Translations under genes and position numbers: made by a program | Origin: an uncultured Clostridia bacterium | GTDB lineage: Bacteria > Bacillota > Clostridia > Oscillospirales > Acutalibacteraceae | Length of the DNA stretch: 34,523 bases | Reading direction: 5' to 3' | NCBI GenBank assembly: GCA_944412445.1 | Contig: CALYBJ010000025.1 | Location: 1 to 34,523, forward strand | The notes under the pieces: generated by a model | The model's input: the letters and a program-made list of their open reading frames with translations, nothing else | The model's database searches: none | Told to the model about the DNA's origin: nothing | Shown: positions 24,201-32,195 of the stretch, in pieces | Layout of the letters: each line of letters begins with the position of its first letter | How positions within the stretch are numbered: position 1 is the first letter of the stretch

Positions 24201-24563
24201 TTATGTAATCAATGAGAGAATATCGCTTGTGGCAATTACATCTGCGCCCAGCCCAAGCACATCCTGAATAACAACATCTCCTCTTTTTAATTTATCTTTT
24301 ACGGTTATTTTATTAATTTCATTCATTACATCAAATATTCTATCCTTCGGAATATCCGAAGATACTCTGACGGGCAGAACAGGAGCGTTCTTAAAAACAG
24401 TTTTTACTGTAGTGCATATTGTTCTTTTCGGGCAGGTAAGCTCAGCAACGGCAAAATCACTGCCTTTTTTGCATTTGCCGCCGGTTACCTTTATTTCGTC
24501 TCCGCTGTCATCAATATTAAGCGTACAGCCGTTAGGACAGACTATACATACAAGCTGTTTCAT
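24201..24563 (-). CDS. DUF1667 cysteine-rich protein
   Basis: This small protein of 120 residues has the CxxCPxGC motif (Cys6, Cys9, Cys13), Cys31, and a further pair at Cys44 and Cys50, suited to an Fe-S cluster. DUF1667 proteins are found beside GlpA-like and NAD(P)/FAD oxidoreductases in Firmicutes and Thermotogae and are thought to be the small electron-transfer subunit of an anaerobic glycerol 3-phosphate dehydrogenase complex; that role is inferred from context. GGAGGGTG precedes the ATG, which overlaps the oxidoreductase stop by four bases (ATGA). Confidence 0.88.
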   Translation of the reverse strand: MKQLVCIVCPNGCTLNIDDSGDEIKVTGGKCKKGSDFAVAELTCPKRTICTTVKTVFKNAPVLPVRVSSDIPKDRIFDVMNEINKITVKDKLKRGDVVIQDVLGLGADVIATSDILSLIT

Positions 24564-25819
24564 ATTTTTTCACCCTCCGCGTTAAAAATCAAACGGGAAT
24601 TTTTATGCAGATTATATTTTGAAAAATCCAAAACTATTCTTTCCATTTCCGGCGGTCTTAAGAACATATATTTTTTTTCTTTTACAACTCCGCCGTCCAA
24701 AGTAATACTTAACTTACAATTTTTTAATATGTCCCGGCTTCTGAAGTAAAAAACAACTTTTGAAAGATCACCTTTTAAATCTATTTTTTGAGGAACAATA
24801 TAAGATATATTGCTGTTTGTTTCTGCGTCTATACATTCTCTCGCAGAAGCGTTAAACTCAGCCGCCGCCTTTCCGGCAGTTTCCCCGCTTTCGGAAACAT
24901 AATCAACAAGGTCGTTTACATGAAGGGCGTTGCCGCAGCTGAAGATTCCGTCAGCGGAGGTCATAAGCGACTGATCGCATACAGGTCCCTTTGTTTTCGG
25001 GTCGATTTTAACTCCGAGAGTTTCAGCAAGCTCATTTTCGGGAATAAGCCCTACGGACAATATAAGCCCGTCACATTCGATTATTTCTTCCGTTCCCTTA
25101 ACAGGCTTCATGCTTTTATCAACAGAAGATATTTCAACAGCCGTAAGCCTGTCCTCACCGAAAACTCTTGTAACGGTTTTCGATAAATACAGAGGAATAT
25201 TATAATCATGAAGACACTGATGAATATTTCTTGTAAGTCCCGAAGGCGTTGATTTCGCTTCATACACACCTATTACCTGCGCACCTTCAAGGGTAAGTCT
25301 TCGCGCCATTATAAGCCCTATGTCGCCGCTGCCTAAAATAACGCATTTCCTGCATGGCAGCTGTCCCAAAAGATTTGTAAAATTCTGCGCTGTGCCTGCC
25401 GTAAATACTCCTGCGGGCCGGGTTCCGTGAATAAAAACCTGCTTTGCCGTTCTTTCTCGGCAGCCTGTGGCAAGTATTATTGTTTTTGAAACAACAGAAG
25501 CAACTCCGTCTCTGCTGACCATAGTTATTCTATATCCCCCGGAAGTTTTAACTATTTTTGTAACAAATGTTAATACAGTTATGTCTGCGTCGGTTTCATT
25601 AAGTAAATCTATAAATCTTTCGGCATATTCGGGGCCAGAAAGCTTTTCCTTAAATCTTACAAGGCCGAAGCCGTCGTGTATACACTGTTTTAAAATACCG
25701 CCCAGTCGCGCTTCCCTTTCAATTACAAGTACGGACGCATGATTTCTCGCCGCCTCAGCCGCAGCCGCAATTCCTGCCGGTCCGCCGCCTATAACGGTTA
25801 CATCATAGTAATTTTTCAT
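24560..25819 (-). CDS. NAD(P)/FAD-dependent oxidoreductase of the glp cluster
   Basis: This 419-residue flavoprotein has two dinucleotide folds. The FAD motif is GGGPAG (11-16) with Glu at the end of strand 2 (VLVIERE). The NAD(P) motif is in CVILGSGDIGLIMARRL, and near the C terminus comes the FAD-closing segment GIFSCGNALHVNDLVDY. A C-terminal tail of about 80 residues looks like a small beta-rich extension. It resembles the middle subunit of clostridial GlpA/oxidoreductase/DUF1667 sets and would pass electrons from glycerol 3-phosphate to NAD(P) or ferredoxin (inference). ATG 25819, with GGAGGG 9 nt upstream, overlaps the stop of the GlpA-like gene. An upstream in-frame start at 25954 lies deep in that gene and is rejected. 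Confidence 0.87.
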   Translation of the reverse strand: MKNYYDVTVIGGGPAGIAAAAEAARNHASVLVIEREARLGGILKQCIHDGFGLVRFKEKLSGPEYAERFIDLLNETDADITVLTFVTKIVKTSGGYRITMVSRDGVASVVSKTIILATGCRERTAKQVFIHGTRPAGVFTAGTAQNFTNLLGQLPCRKCVILGSGDIGLIMARRLTLEGAQVIGVYEAKSTPSGLTRNIHQCLHDYNIPLYLSKTVTRVFGEDRLTAVEISSVDKSMKPVKGTEEIIECDGLILSVGLIPENELAETLGVKIDPKTKGPVCDQSLMTSADGIFSCGNALHVNDLVDYVSESGETAGKAAAEFNASARECIDAETNSNISYIVPQKIDLKGDLSKVVFYFRSRDILKNCKLSITLDGGVVKEKKYMFLRPPEMERIVLDFSKYNLHKNSRLIFNAEGEKI

Positions 25820-27537
25820 ATTTCCGCACCCTCCTTCGTATCGCCGTAAACTATTACTGATTTGTCGGAGCTTTTCCTTACATCCGACAGCTTCTCGTTC
25901 ATAAAATCGGCTATTATCTGGGTTACTATCGGGGAACAGAAACCTCCCTGACACCTTCCCATACCCGGTCTTACCCGTTTTTTTATGCCGTCAACAGTCG
26001 GAACGCATATAGGAGATCTTAATGCGTCAAGAATCTCCCCTTTGCTGATTTCTTCGCATCTGCATACAATCTCTCCGTAATCGGGATTTTTCTTTATATA
26101 TTCGTTTCTTTCCTCATCGCTCATTTCCCTTAAAACAGGAATGGGCTTTCTTACCGGGTTGAACTCCTCATTTCTCTTTACCGTGCAGCCTTTTTCTCTC
26201 AGCATATCCACAGTCATTTTTTCAATATCAAGGGCTACGGCAGGAGCCGTGGTAAGCCCCGGAGACTGAATTCCCGCACAGTGAATAAGATTTTTTGTGT
26301 TTCTTCCTTTTTCGATTATAAAATCCTCTTCAAAGGTAGGCGCTCTTACGCCGGTAAAATATGTAATAATGCTTCCCTTATTAAGCTTTTCCGCTGTGTT
26401 TTTCTGTTTGTCAAACACATTGTCTATACTTTCCGCCCGTGTTTCAAAGTTTTCTTTTTCAAAAGTTTCCACTGCGTCGGGACCGGCTAAAATATTGTCA
26501 TGGACAGTATGCAGAAGTCCGCCGCCTTTTGAATGTGATGAATTTTTTTCAAGCTTTTTAATTGAAGCTATTGAAGACAGCAGTCCGCCTGCCTTTTTGT
26601 CCAAAATTGAATTTGTTCCTCTTCTGGGATGTATGGAATAAAACTTGTCGTGAGCCATCTGTGCAATATCGTCCGCATAAACACCGGCGGCGTTTATAAC
26701 AATTTTAGGATATATCGTTCCTCTGTTTGTTTCAACCTCATAAATCTTATTATCCTTCACCTTCATACCTAAAACCGCAGTATTAAGGCTTATCTGCGCT
26801 CCGTTTTCGGCGGCATTTTCGCCGTATGCAATTGTAAGACCGTAAGGACACACACAGCCTGCCGAAGGATTATAAATTGCGAACTTGAAATCCTTATTAA
26901 GGTTGGGTTCTCTCCTGTGAAGCTCCTCACCTGAAATAATATATGTATCTGTTACCCCGTCAACTTTTATTCTCTTTAATACATACGCCTCAATAAGGGG
27001 TTTCAGCTCTTCCTGGGTAAATCCTACATACTGGCCGCATCTTTTGAAAGGAACTCCAAGGTCAGAACAAACCCTGTCAAACATTTTGTTTCCTATTAAA
27101 ACATAGTGCTGCTTCAGGGTTCCTTTGCTTAAATCGATACCCGGATGAACTTCACCGTCATTTCTGCCTGAAGCCTGCATTGCCAAATCAGATTCTTTTT
27201 CAACAAGCAAAATATCTATTTTCCATTTTGAAAGCTCTCTTGCTATCGACGCGCCGGAGATGCCTCCTCCGATTATAAGAACATCCGGAGTCCTTTTATC
27301 AAGAAATTTATCCTTAAGGGACGGTATGCGCATCGGTTTATCACTGCCCCCAGTAAATTTAACATTATTTACCACATGAACATTTTTATCTTCGCTTACA
27401 GCTATCTGACAAGCTTTTATTATTTCATTCCAGTCGCTTGATTTTCCGGACACAATCCGCATATTGTCAATTTCCTTAACAGCATAGCTGCCGTTCTGAA
27501 GCTTTTTCAGTTTTCTATTAACGGAACTGATTTTCAC
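25816..27537 (-). CDS. glpA: GlpA-like FAD-dependent glycerol-3-phosphate dehydrogenase with BFD domain
   Basis: This 573-residue flavoprotein is expected to oxidise glycerol 3-phosphate to DHAP. The FAD motif GGGISG is at 90-95, followed by strand-2 Glu in LLVEKESD and the DAO-fold body. The C-terminal BFD-like [2Fe-2S] domain (from about 485) has Cys492, Cys494, Cys529 and Cys534 in CRCEE and GMGRCQGGFC. The first 80 residues form an extension before the FAD fold that canonical GlpA lacks. I start at GTG 27537, because AGGGGG lies 7 nt upstream. ATG 27543 is too close to that site, and ATG 27561 is nearly at the predicted transcription start. First gene of the operon. Other DAO-type substrates remain possible. 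Confidence 0.82.
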   Translation of the reverse strand: MKISSVNRKLKKLQNGSYAVKEIDNMRIVSGKSSDWNEIIKACQIAVSEDKNVHVVNNVKFTGGSDKPMRIPSLKDKFLDKRTPDVLIIGGGISGASIARELSKWKIDILLVEKESDLAMQASGRNDGEVHPGIDLSKGTLKQHYVLIGNKMFDRVCSDLGVPFKRCGQYVGFTQEELKPLIEAYVLKRIKVDGVTDTYIISGEELHRREPNLNKDFKFAIYNPSAGCVCPYGLTIAYGENAAENGAQISLNTAVLGMKVKDNKIYEVETNRGTIYPKIVINAAGVYADDIAQMAHDKFYSIHPRRGTNSILDKKAGGLLSSIASIKKLEKNSSHSKGGGLLHTVHDNILAGPDAVETFEKENFETRAESIDNVFDKQKNTAEKLNKGSIITYFTGVRAPTFEEDFIIEKGRNTKNLIHCAGIQSPGLTTAPAVALDIEKMTVDMLREKGCTVKRNEEFNPVRKPIPVLREMSDEERNEYIKKNPDYGEIVCRCEEISKGEILDALRSPICVPTVDGIKKRVRPGMGRCQGGFCSPIVTQIIADFMNEKLSDVRKSSDKSVIVYGDTKEGAEI

Positions 27538-27572
27538 AACCATACCCCCTGAACCAAACATAATACAACTTG

Positions 27573-27601
27573 ATTATATAACAATATGCGACATTTGTCA
27601 A
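27573..27601 (-). promoter_or_regulatory. Consensus promoter of the glpA-like operon
   Basis: Minus-strand TTGACA (27601-27596), exactly 17 bp, TATAAT (27578-27573), a perfect match to the SigA consensus in both boxes. Such a strong promoter would normally be held in check by a repressor or by carbon catabolite control, but I found no CcpA-type cre site near it. Confidence 0.88.
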
Positions 27602-27663
27602 ATAAATTTTTATGCTGTTTTAATAAAATTTTTATGAATATATTGATAAATATATTAAAATTA

Positions 27664-27699
27664 AATTTCTGTCAGCTCAAAAAAATATTAACAGAAATT
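27664..27699. promoter_or_regulatory. Inverted repeat upstream of the glpA-like promoter
   Basis: AATTTCTGT (27664-27672) and ACAGAAATT (27691-27699) are perfect 9-bp arms separated by 18 bp, about 60 bp upstream of the -35 box. It could be a two-site activator operator. The rest of 27602-27759 is AT-rich with no gene visible. Confidence 0.4.
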
Positions 27700-27759
27700 A
27701 GTTGTTTCGCATTGAATAAATAAATTCATATCATATTTTTTCTCGTTATTATAGCAAAG

Positions 27760-27790
27760 GCGGTTCGGAATTTTTTATTTTCCGAACCGC
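27760..27790 (-). terminator. Terminator-like hairpin after the GH38 gene
   Basis: GCGGTTCGGAA (27760-27770) and TTCCGAACCGC (27780-27790) are perfect 11-bp arms, starting 10 bp past the GH38 stop. The following T-run on the minus strand is poor (CTTTGC), but the stem is strong. Confidence 0.7.
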
Positions 27791-27800
27791 TGAAGCTTTT

Positions 27801-30800
27801 TTATTTGACGGTTGTTCCGTCAGAGCGTTTTTCGATTTTCGCCTTTGGCTGAGCAAATATTATTTTTCCTAACTTAATTTTAATCCTGTCTGATATGCTG
27901 AAATTGTTTTTAAACACTTTCTTTTCAGCTCTGTCATACATTGGATAGCTTAAAACAGCATCGGGAACGCCTTTTGCAAAAACTGCCGATAAAACAACAA
28001 TATCTTTATTGTCCGGCAGCTGAATTTCCTCAGCGTTCTTAATGTCAAATTCATAACAGAATACAAATGTCTGCTTCGCAATTACATCTGCACCGCTTTC
28101 GCTGTGTGCATGAGTAAATTCATAAGCAAGATTACATTCCTTAATATTGGCTGTATCTTTCATTCCGTACAAATCCCATACGCCTATGCGCTCATGGCCG
28201 CTGTGTATAGTTTTTGTTATCGGCTTTCCGTCTATCCTGAATTCTGCTTCTGTATCACCCTTTTCGGAAAAAGCAAGAATATAAAGCTTTTCAAAACCTT
28301 TGTCAATTTTAATTTCCTGTTTTTCGCATTTAACGGCTTTGTCTGTATTTAAAATGAATTCAATTCCCTTGTAATTTATTTCCGCCGGCTTCAATTCAAG
28401 AGGCAAATACAGCTCCTTATAATCTGTTATAACTTTCTGAACCCCTTTTCTGTTTGCCGTAAACAAAGTAAAATTGCCTTCAAGCTCAGCGCTTTGTTGA
28501 ACGGCTCCGTCTATTTTGTTTCCATACGGCTTTAATTTAATGGCGAACGACTTAACCTCAAATTTATCAAGCTCGAAAATCAGCTCGCCGTTTTCAACAA
28601 CAGCCGGCCCTTTGTCTTCTTCACTTGCGAAAACTTCCCTTGCCCTTTCAATTCCGTTTCCGATGCTGAAACGGATATTATCAGTATACTTATTTGCACA
28701 CTCATTAAAGCGGACTATTATTTCATCGGAATCCTCAGCCTTTTTCAGCGCTCTCAGTATTACATTTTCCTTGTTAAGAGAAACGAAAGAGTATTCATCC
28801 TCAAGTATTCCGGTATGTTTATCGGTAAATACGCCGAATAATGGTTTATTAAAAACTGCCGCGCTTTTTTGCGTTGACACAAGTCCGTTGTCATGTGAAT
28901 GTATACCTACGGAATATCTGTTCAAACCTATTTCCATTAAGCTCTGCATACTCTGCCTTTTATAATTGTGCACCGGAGTATGAAGAACGGTAAGTCTTAA
29001 ATTATTGTCTGTCGGCTTGTCCCAGCCGTATTTGCTGTCGCTGAGAACCGACACTCCGAAATCACCGTCGGTAATATCAGCCCATTTCTGGGCGGGAACT
29101 TCAAAAAGCTTACTGCTGTTATTTTTCCTTGATATAGCTCCCAATCCCAGATCGTATGAAGCGTATTCATTTGAACAGGTAAGCTCAAACGAATCCTTTA
29201 TCAGCGTTTTTTGTCCCCACCAGTCAATCTCGTTTTCAATCTTTACTGTATCTCCGTAAGCATCAAGTGAAATAACAGATTTAAAGGTCGATTTTCCCGA
29301 TGTCTGCACTACCTCAATAGCGCCGGTTACCGCTCCGCCGTATAAAACCCTGATGCTTTTAAGCTTAGGATATTTAATTTTATCGGAACAGATGCTTTTA
29401 TATGTAAGCTCCCACGCAGGCCAGTTTTTGCTGCCGAAATAATCTATAAGCTCATGTCTTATCGGTTCCTTTAACAGCTCTTTTCCTCTTATTTTATCTC
29501 TTATTCCCGCAATATCGCCGTTATCATTTAAAAGTACCTGATAATTTTCATTTGCTATTGTATAAGGAGTAACGACAACTTCAGAATCAAGCTTTAATTC
29601 GCGATCTGTTTCTCTTATATCGAAAGCCTTATAGCTTACAGGCTTTAATTTACAGAACATTACGGCTGTAACAGTTTTTCCGTTTCTCTCAATAATCTGA
29701 ACAGGCCAGGATTTTCCCTTTTTATCATAAGCGGTTAAATATTTGCCGTTTTCAAGCTTTACTCTGAATTTTACTGTATCTGTTCTTTCAAATTCAAGAG
29801 GATTATTTACAACAAAGCATTTACCCTTTACCCATGAAGTATCAAGGGCTTTTGCCAAAACACCCATGCTGTGAACATATTCATTTTCAAACTGATTAAG
29901 AGAAAGAACATAATCATTCCACGACCTTCTGTATGCTCTCTGAACCGAAGTCCCCGGCAAATCATCGTGAAACTGATGTGCAATAACCCTTTTCCATGCA
30001 GCTTCAATCTGCTTTTCAGGGTATTCCTGTCCTAAAAAATACGCGGTTACCGCTGTACGCTCCGTTATGTCCGCCAACTCTTCATTTCTTCTGTTCCATC
30101 TTTTGCCTATAGCTCGCGATGTATATCCGCCGGCTCCGTGATCACGCATAACCAGCTCATTGTTCCATGCCGGCAGCTTGTTCTGCATATCTTCCGGCAA
30201 AGCGGCAAGATCTTCGTATATTTCATCGCTTCGGCTGCTTATGACCTTTACATCACTGTTCTTATTTTCACCGATTTCCTTTTCCAGTACCTGAACGGAG
30301 CTTTCCTTGGGAGCTCCTCCCTGATCCCCGGCACCGTGAAAAGAAAATGTCCACGGAAGTCCGTACTTTTCTTCATTAGTTTTAAGCTTTTCCGCTATAT
30401 CCTTTTTTTCACGGATATTTTTGTAAGTTGCCACATATTCATTGGGTTTCATGCAGGAATAACACCATTTTCCGTCAACCCCGTACCATTTTCCTATATC
30501 AAAAGGCGTTCCGTAAGCGGAACCCCATGTAAGCTTTTGTGTTGTAAAACCCGAAAGGTTTGCGTGTCTGATAACCGACGGCAGCGCGTATCCGAAGCCG
30601 AAGCAGTCCGGCAAATATATTTCCCTGCTTGTTTTTCCGAATGTCTTTTTAAAATAACCGTTGCCGTACAAAATGTTTCTGAATAATGCCTCAGGGGAAG
30701 GAACATTAACATCGCCGTTCTCATAGGCGCTTCCAGTAACATTCCATCTTCCCTTTTCAATGTATTCCTTAAGTTTTTCAAAAAGCTCAGGATAATATTC

Positions 30801-30980
30801 TTTTATCAGCTCATATCTGTACGAGCCTTCAAAATTAAATTTGTAATCGGGATACTTTTCAAACAGCCGGAAATTATCAATCAGCGTATTATAAATACAA
30901 ACCGACACTGTATGTTCAAAATCCCAGTTCCATATTGTATCAAGATGAGCCGTAGCGCAGGTATAAATTTTCTTCTCCAT
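27801..30980 (-). CDS. GH38 family alpha-mannosidase
   Basis: This 1059-residue glycoside hydrolase is of family 38. The zinc site and nucleophile are visible: AHLDTIWNW (His12, Asp14), LPDCFGFG (nucleophile Asp125) and HQFHDDLPGTS (335-345, His338). The middle part, starting about NNPLEF, is the typical three-helix bundle and large beta-sandwich. No signal peptide is present, so the enzyme is cytosolic and would cleave alpha-mannosides after import: oligomannose from glycans, or small compounds such as mannosylglycerate/mannosylglycerol (inference). AAAGGAG lies before ATG, with a strong promoter overlapped by an 18-bp palindrome. No transporter is adjacent. It is divergent from hprK and lies just upstream of the glpA-like operon. 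Confidence 0.92.
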   Translation of the reverse strand: MEKKIYTCATAHLDTIWNWDFEHTVSVCIYNTLIDNFRLFEKYPDYKFNFEGSYRYELIKEYYPELFEKLKEYIEKGRWNVTGSAYENGDVNVPSPEALFRNILYGNGYFKKTFGKTSREIYLPDCFGFGYALPSVIRHANLSGFTTQKLTWGSAYGTPFDIGKWYGVDGKWCYSCMKPNEYVATYKNIREKKDIAEKLKTNEEKYGLPWTFSFHGAGDQGGAPKESSVQVLEKEIGENKNSDVKVISSRSDEIYEDLAALPEDMQNKLPAWNNELVMRDHGAGGYTSRAIGKRWNRRNEELADITERTAVTAYFLGQEYPEKQIEAAWKRVIAHQFHDDLPGTSVQRAYRRSWNDYVLSLNQFENEYVHSMGVLAKALDTSWVKGKCFVVNNPLEFERTDTVKFRVKLENGKYLTAYDKKGKSWPVQIIERNGKTVTAVMFCKLKPVSYKAFDIRETDRELKLDSEVVVTPYTIANENYQVLLNDNGDIAGIRDKIRGKELLKEPIRHELIDYFGSKNWPAWELTYKSICSDKIKYPKLKSIRVLYGGAVTGAIEVVQTSGKSTFKSVISLDAYGDTVKIENEIDWWGQKTLIKDSFELTCSNEYASYDLGLGAISRKNNSSKLFEVPAQKWADITDGDFGVSVLSDSKYGWDKPTDNNLRLTVLHTPVHNYKRQSMQSLMEIGLNRYSVGIHSHDNGLVSTQKSAAVFNKPLFGVFTDKHTGILEDEYSFVSLNKENVILRALKKAEDSDEIIVRFNECANKYTDNIRFSIGNGIERAREVFASEEDKGPAVVENGELIFELDKFEVKSFAIKLKPYGNKIDGAVQQSAELEGNFTLFTANRKGVQKVITDYKELYLPLELKPAEINYKGIEFILNTDKAVKCEKQEIKIDKGFEKLYILAFSEKGDTEAEFRIDGKPITKTIHSGHERIGVWDLYGMKDTANIKECNLAYEFTHAHSESGADVIAKQTFVFCYEFDIKNAEEIQLPDNKDIVVLSAVFAKGVPDAVLSYPMYDRAEKKVFKNNFSISDRIKIKLGKIIFAQPKAKIEKRSDGTTVK

Positions 30981-31014
30981 AATAATTCTCCTTTACCCTT
31001 GAGCATTATTTATG

Positions 31015-31032
31015 TTATTATAGCTATAATAA
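31015..31032. promoter_or_regulatory. 18-bp perfect palindrome over the GH38 -10 box
   Basis: TTATTATAG / CTATAATAA (31015-31023 / 31024-31032) is perfectly symmetric and includes the complete -10 hexamer. It is well placed to be a repressor operator. Confidence 0.5.
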
Positions 31033-31046
31033 AACATTATTGTCAA
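31017..31046 (-). promoter_or_regulatory. Promoter of the GH38 gene
   Basis: Minus-strand TTGACA (31046-31041), 18 bp, TATAAT (31022-31017). Both boxes are perfect. Confidence 0.78.
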
Positions 31047-31114
31047 CTGATAATTTGTTAATTATTATTAAAAAAATAAAACCAAAAAAATATTAAAAAT
31101 TATTATTAAAATTA

Positions 31115-31142
31115 TTGCAATGTACTTATTTTATTGTATAAT
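31115..31142 (+). promoter_or_regulatory. Promoter of the hprK operon
   Basis: TTGCAA (31115-31120), 16 bp, TATAAT (31137-31142), with about 30 nt to ATG 31173. Confidence 0.72.
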
Positions 31143-31172
31143 ATATTTATTATACTGTTGAGGAGGTTATCT

Positions 31173-32159
31173 ATGGCAGCTCCGTATTCTGTTTCTCTTC
31201 AAAAAATCATCAACGACAACAGCTATGAGGTGCTTTTTTCGCCCAAATCGCCTTCGGATATTTATATTTCCGCTAAGGATGTTAACAGACCGGGGCTTAT
31301 TCTTGCAGGTTTTGAAGACTACTTCGACCCGGAAAGAATACAGATATTCGGTCTTACCGAAATCGGATACTTGGGCGGTTTATCGGAAAAAGACAGAAGT
31401 CTGTGCTTTGACAGGTTTTTCAAAACTCATCCGGCGGCTGTTCTCATTACAAGAAATCTTTCTCCCGGAGAAGATTTTTTGGAATTTGCTAAAAAATATT
31501 CCGTACCGGTTATAAGAACTTCTGACCCGACATCAAGTAATATGTCAACTCTGATAGCTTACCTCGCGGTAGAGCTTGCCGAGAGAATTACCAGACACGG
31601 CGTTTTGGTTGAAGTTTCGGGAGAAGGCGTTTTAATTGTCGGCGACAGCGGCGTAGGTAAAAGCGAAACTGCCGTCGAGCTTATAAAAAGAGGCCACAGA
31701 CTTATTGCCGACGATGCTGTTGAGCTTAGAAAGGCTTCGTCAAAAACTATTGTTGGGCAGGCTCCTGACAACATCAGACATTATATTGAGGTCAGAGGCA
31801 TAGGAATAATTAATGCCCGTCAGATTTTCGGTCTGGGAGCGGTAAAGCTTTCCGAAAAAATTGATATGGTAATACGGCTTGAGCCATGGGATCCCCAAAA
31901 GGTTTACGACAGAATGGGACTTGAGGAAAATTATATTAATATTTTAGGCGTAAGGGTTCCCGCTACTGTTGTTCCGGTTACTCCCGGACGAAACCTTGCG
32001 GTTATTATTGAAACGGCGGCTATAAGCAACCGCCAGAAAAAGATGGGCTACAACGCCGCTCAGGAGCTTATGAAGAGTCTCGGAATGGATGACTTTGAAC
32101 CTGTTAAACAGGAAATTGAAGTATGGGAAAGCTCTCCCGATAAAAATAATCCTATATAA
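31173..32159 (+). CDS. hprK: HPr kinase/phosphorylase
   Basis: The bifunctional enzyme phosphorylates HPr (and Crh) on Ser46 when glycolytic intermediates are high and dephosphorylates it otherwise, so controlling CcpA-dependent catabolite repression and PTS activity. Motifs are the conserved His142 region (RHGVLVEVSGEG), Walker A GDSGVGKS (157-164), LIADDAVE, and the signature IEVRGIGIIN (205-214). The length of 328 from ATG 31173 is usual. AGGAGG lies 6 nt upstream; an earlier in-frame start at 31134 would fall inside the -10 box and is rejected. It heads a run with glk, murB and whiA. Confidence 0.95.
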   Translation: MAAPYSVSLQKIINDNSYEVLFSPKSPSDIYISAKDVNRPGLILAGFEDYFDPERIQIFGLTEIGYLGGLSEKDRSLCFDRFFKTHPAAVLITRNLSPGEDFLEFAKKYSVPVIRTSDPTSSNMSTLIAYLAVELAERITRHGVLVEVSGEGVLIVGDSGVGKSETAVELIKRGHRLIADDAVELRKASSKTIVGQAPDNIRHYIEVRGIGIINARQIFGLGAVKLSEKIDMVIRLEPWDPQKVYDRMGLEENYINILGVRVPATVVPVTPGRNLAVIIETAAISNRQKKMGYNAAQELMKSLGMDDFEPVKQEIEVWESSPDKNNPI

Positions 32160-32195
32160 TTTTGAATTTATTTTTCAGCTTGGAGGAAAATATAT

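Noticed and set aside
27562..27800. Riboswitch or antiterminator leader for the glp-like operon
   Set aside because: The promoter at 27573-27601 leaves only about 30 nt of leader, too short for a riboswitch. The hairpins seen lie upstream of the promoter.
28516..28965. 149-codon plus-strand frame inside the GH38 gene
   Set aside because: Antisense to a conserved enzyme, no ribosome site, no domain.
30138..30686. 182-codon plus-strand frame inside the GH38 gene
   Set aside because: Length is due to codon bias of the opposite strand over the catalytic domain; no ribosome site or recognisable family.
30981..31172. CcpA cre site in the GH38-hprK gap
   Set aside because: The region has almost no CG dinucleotides and no match to the cre core.
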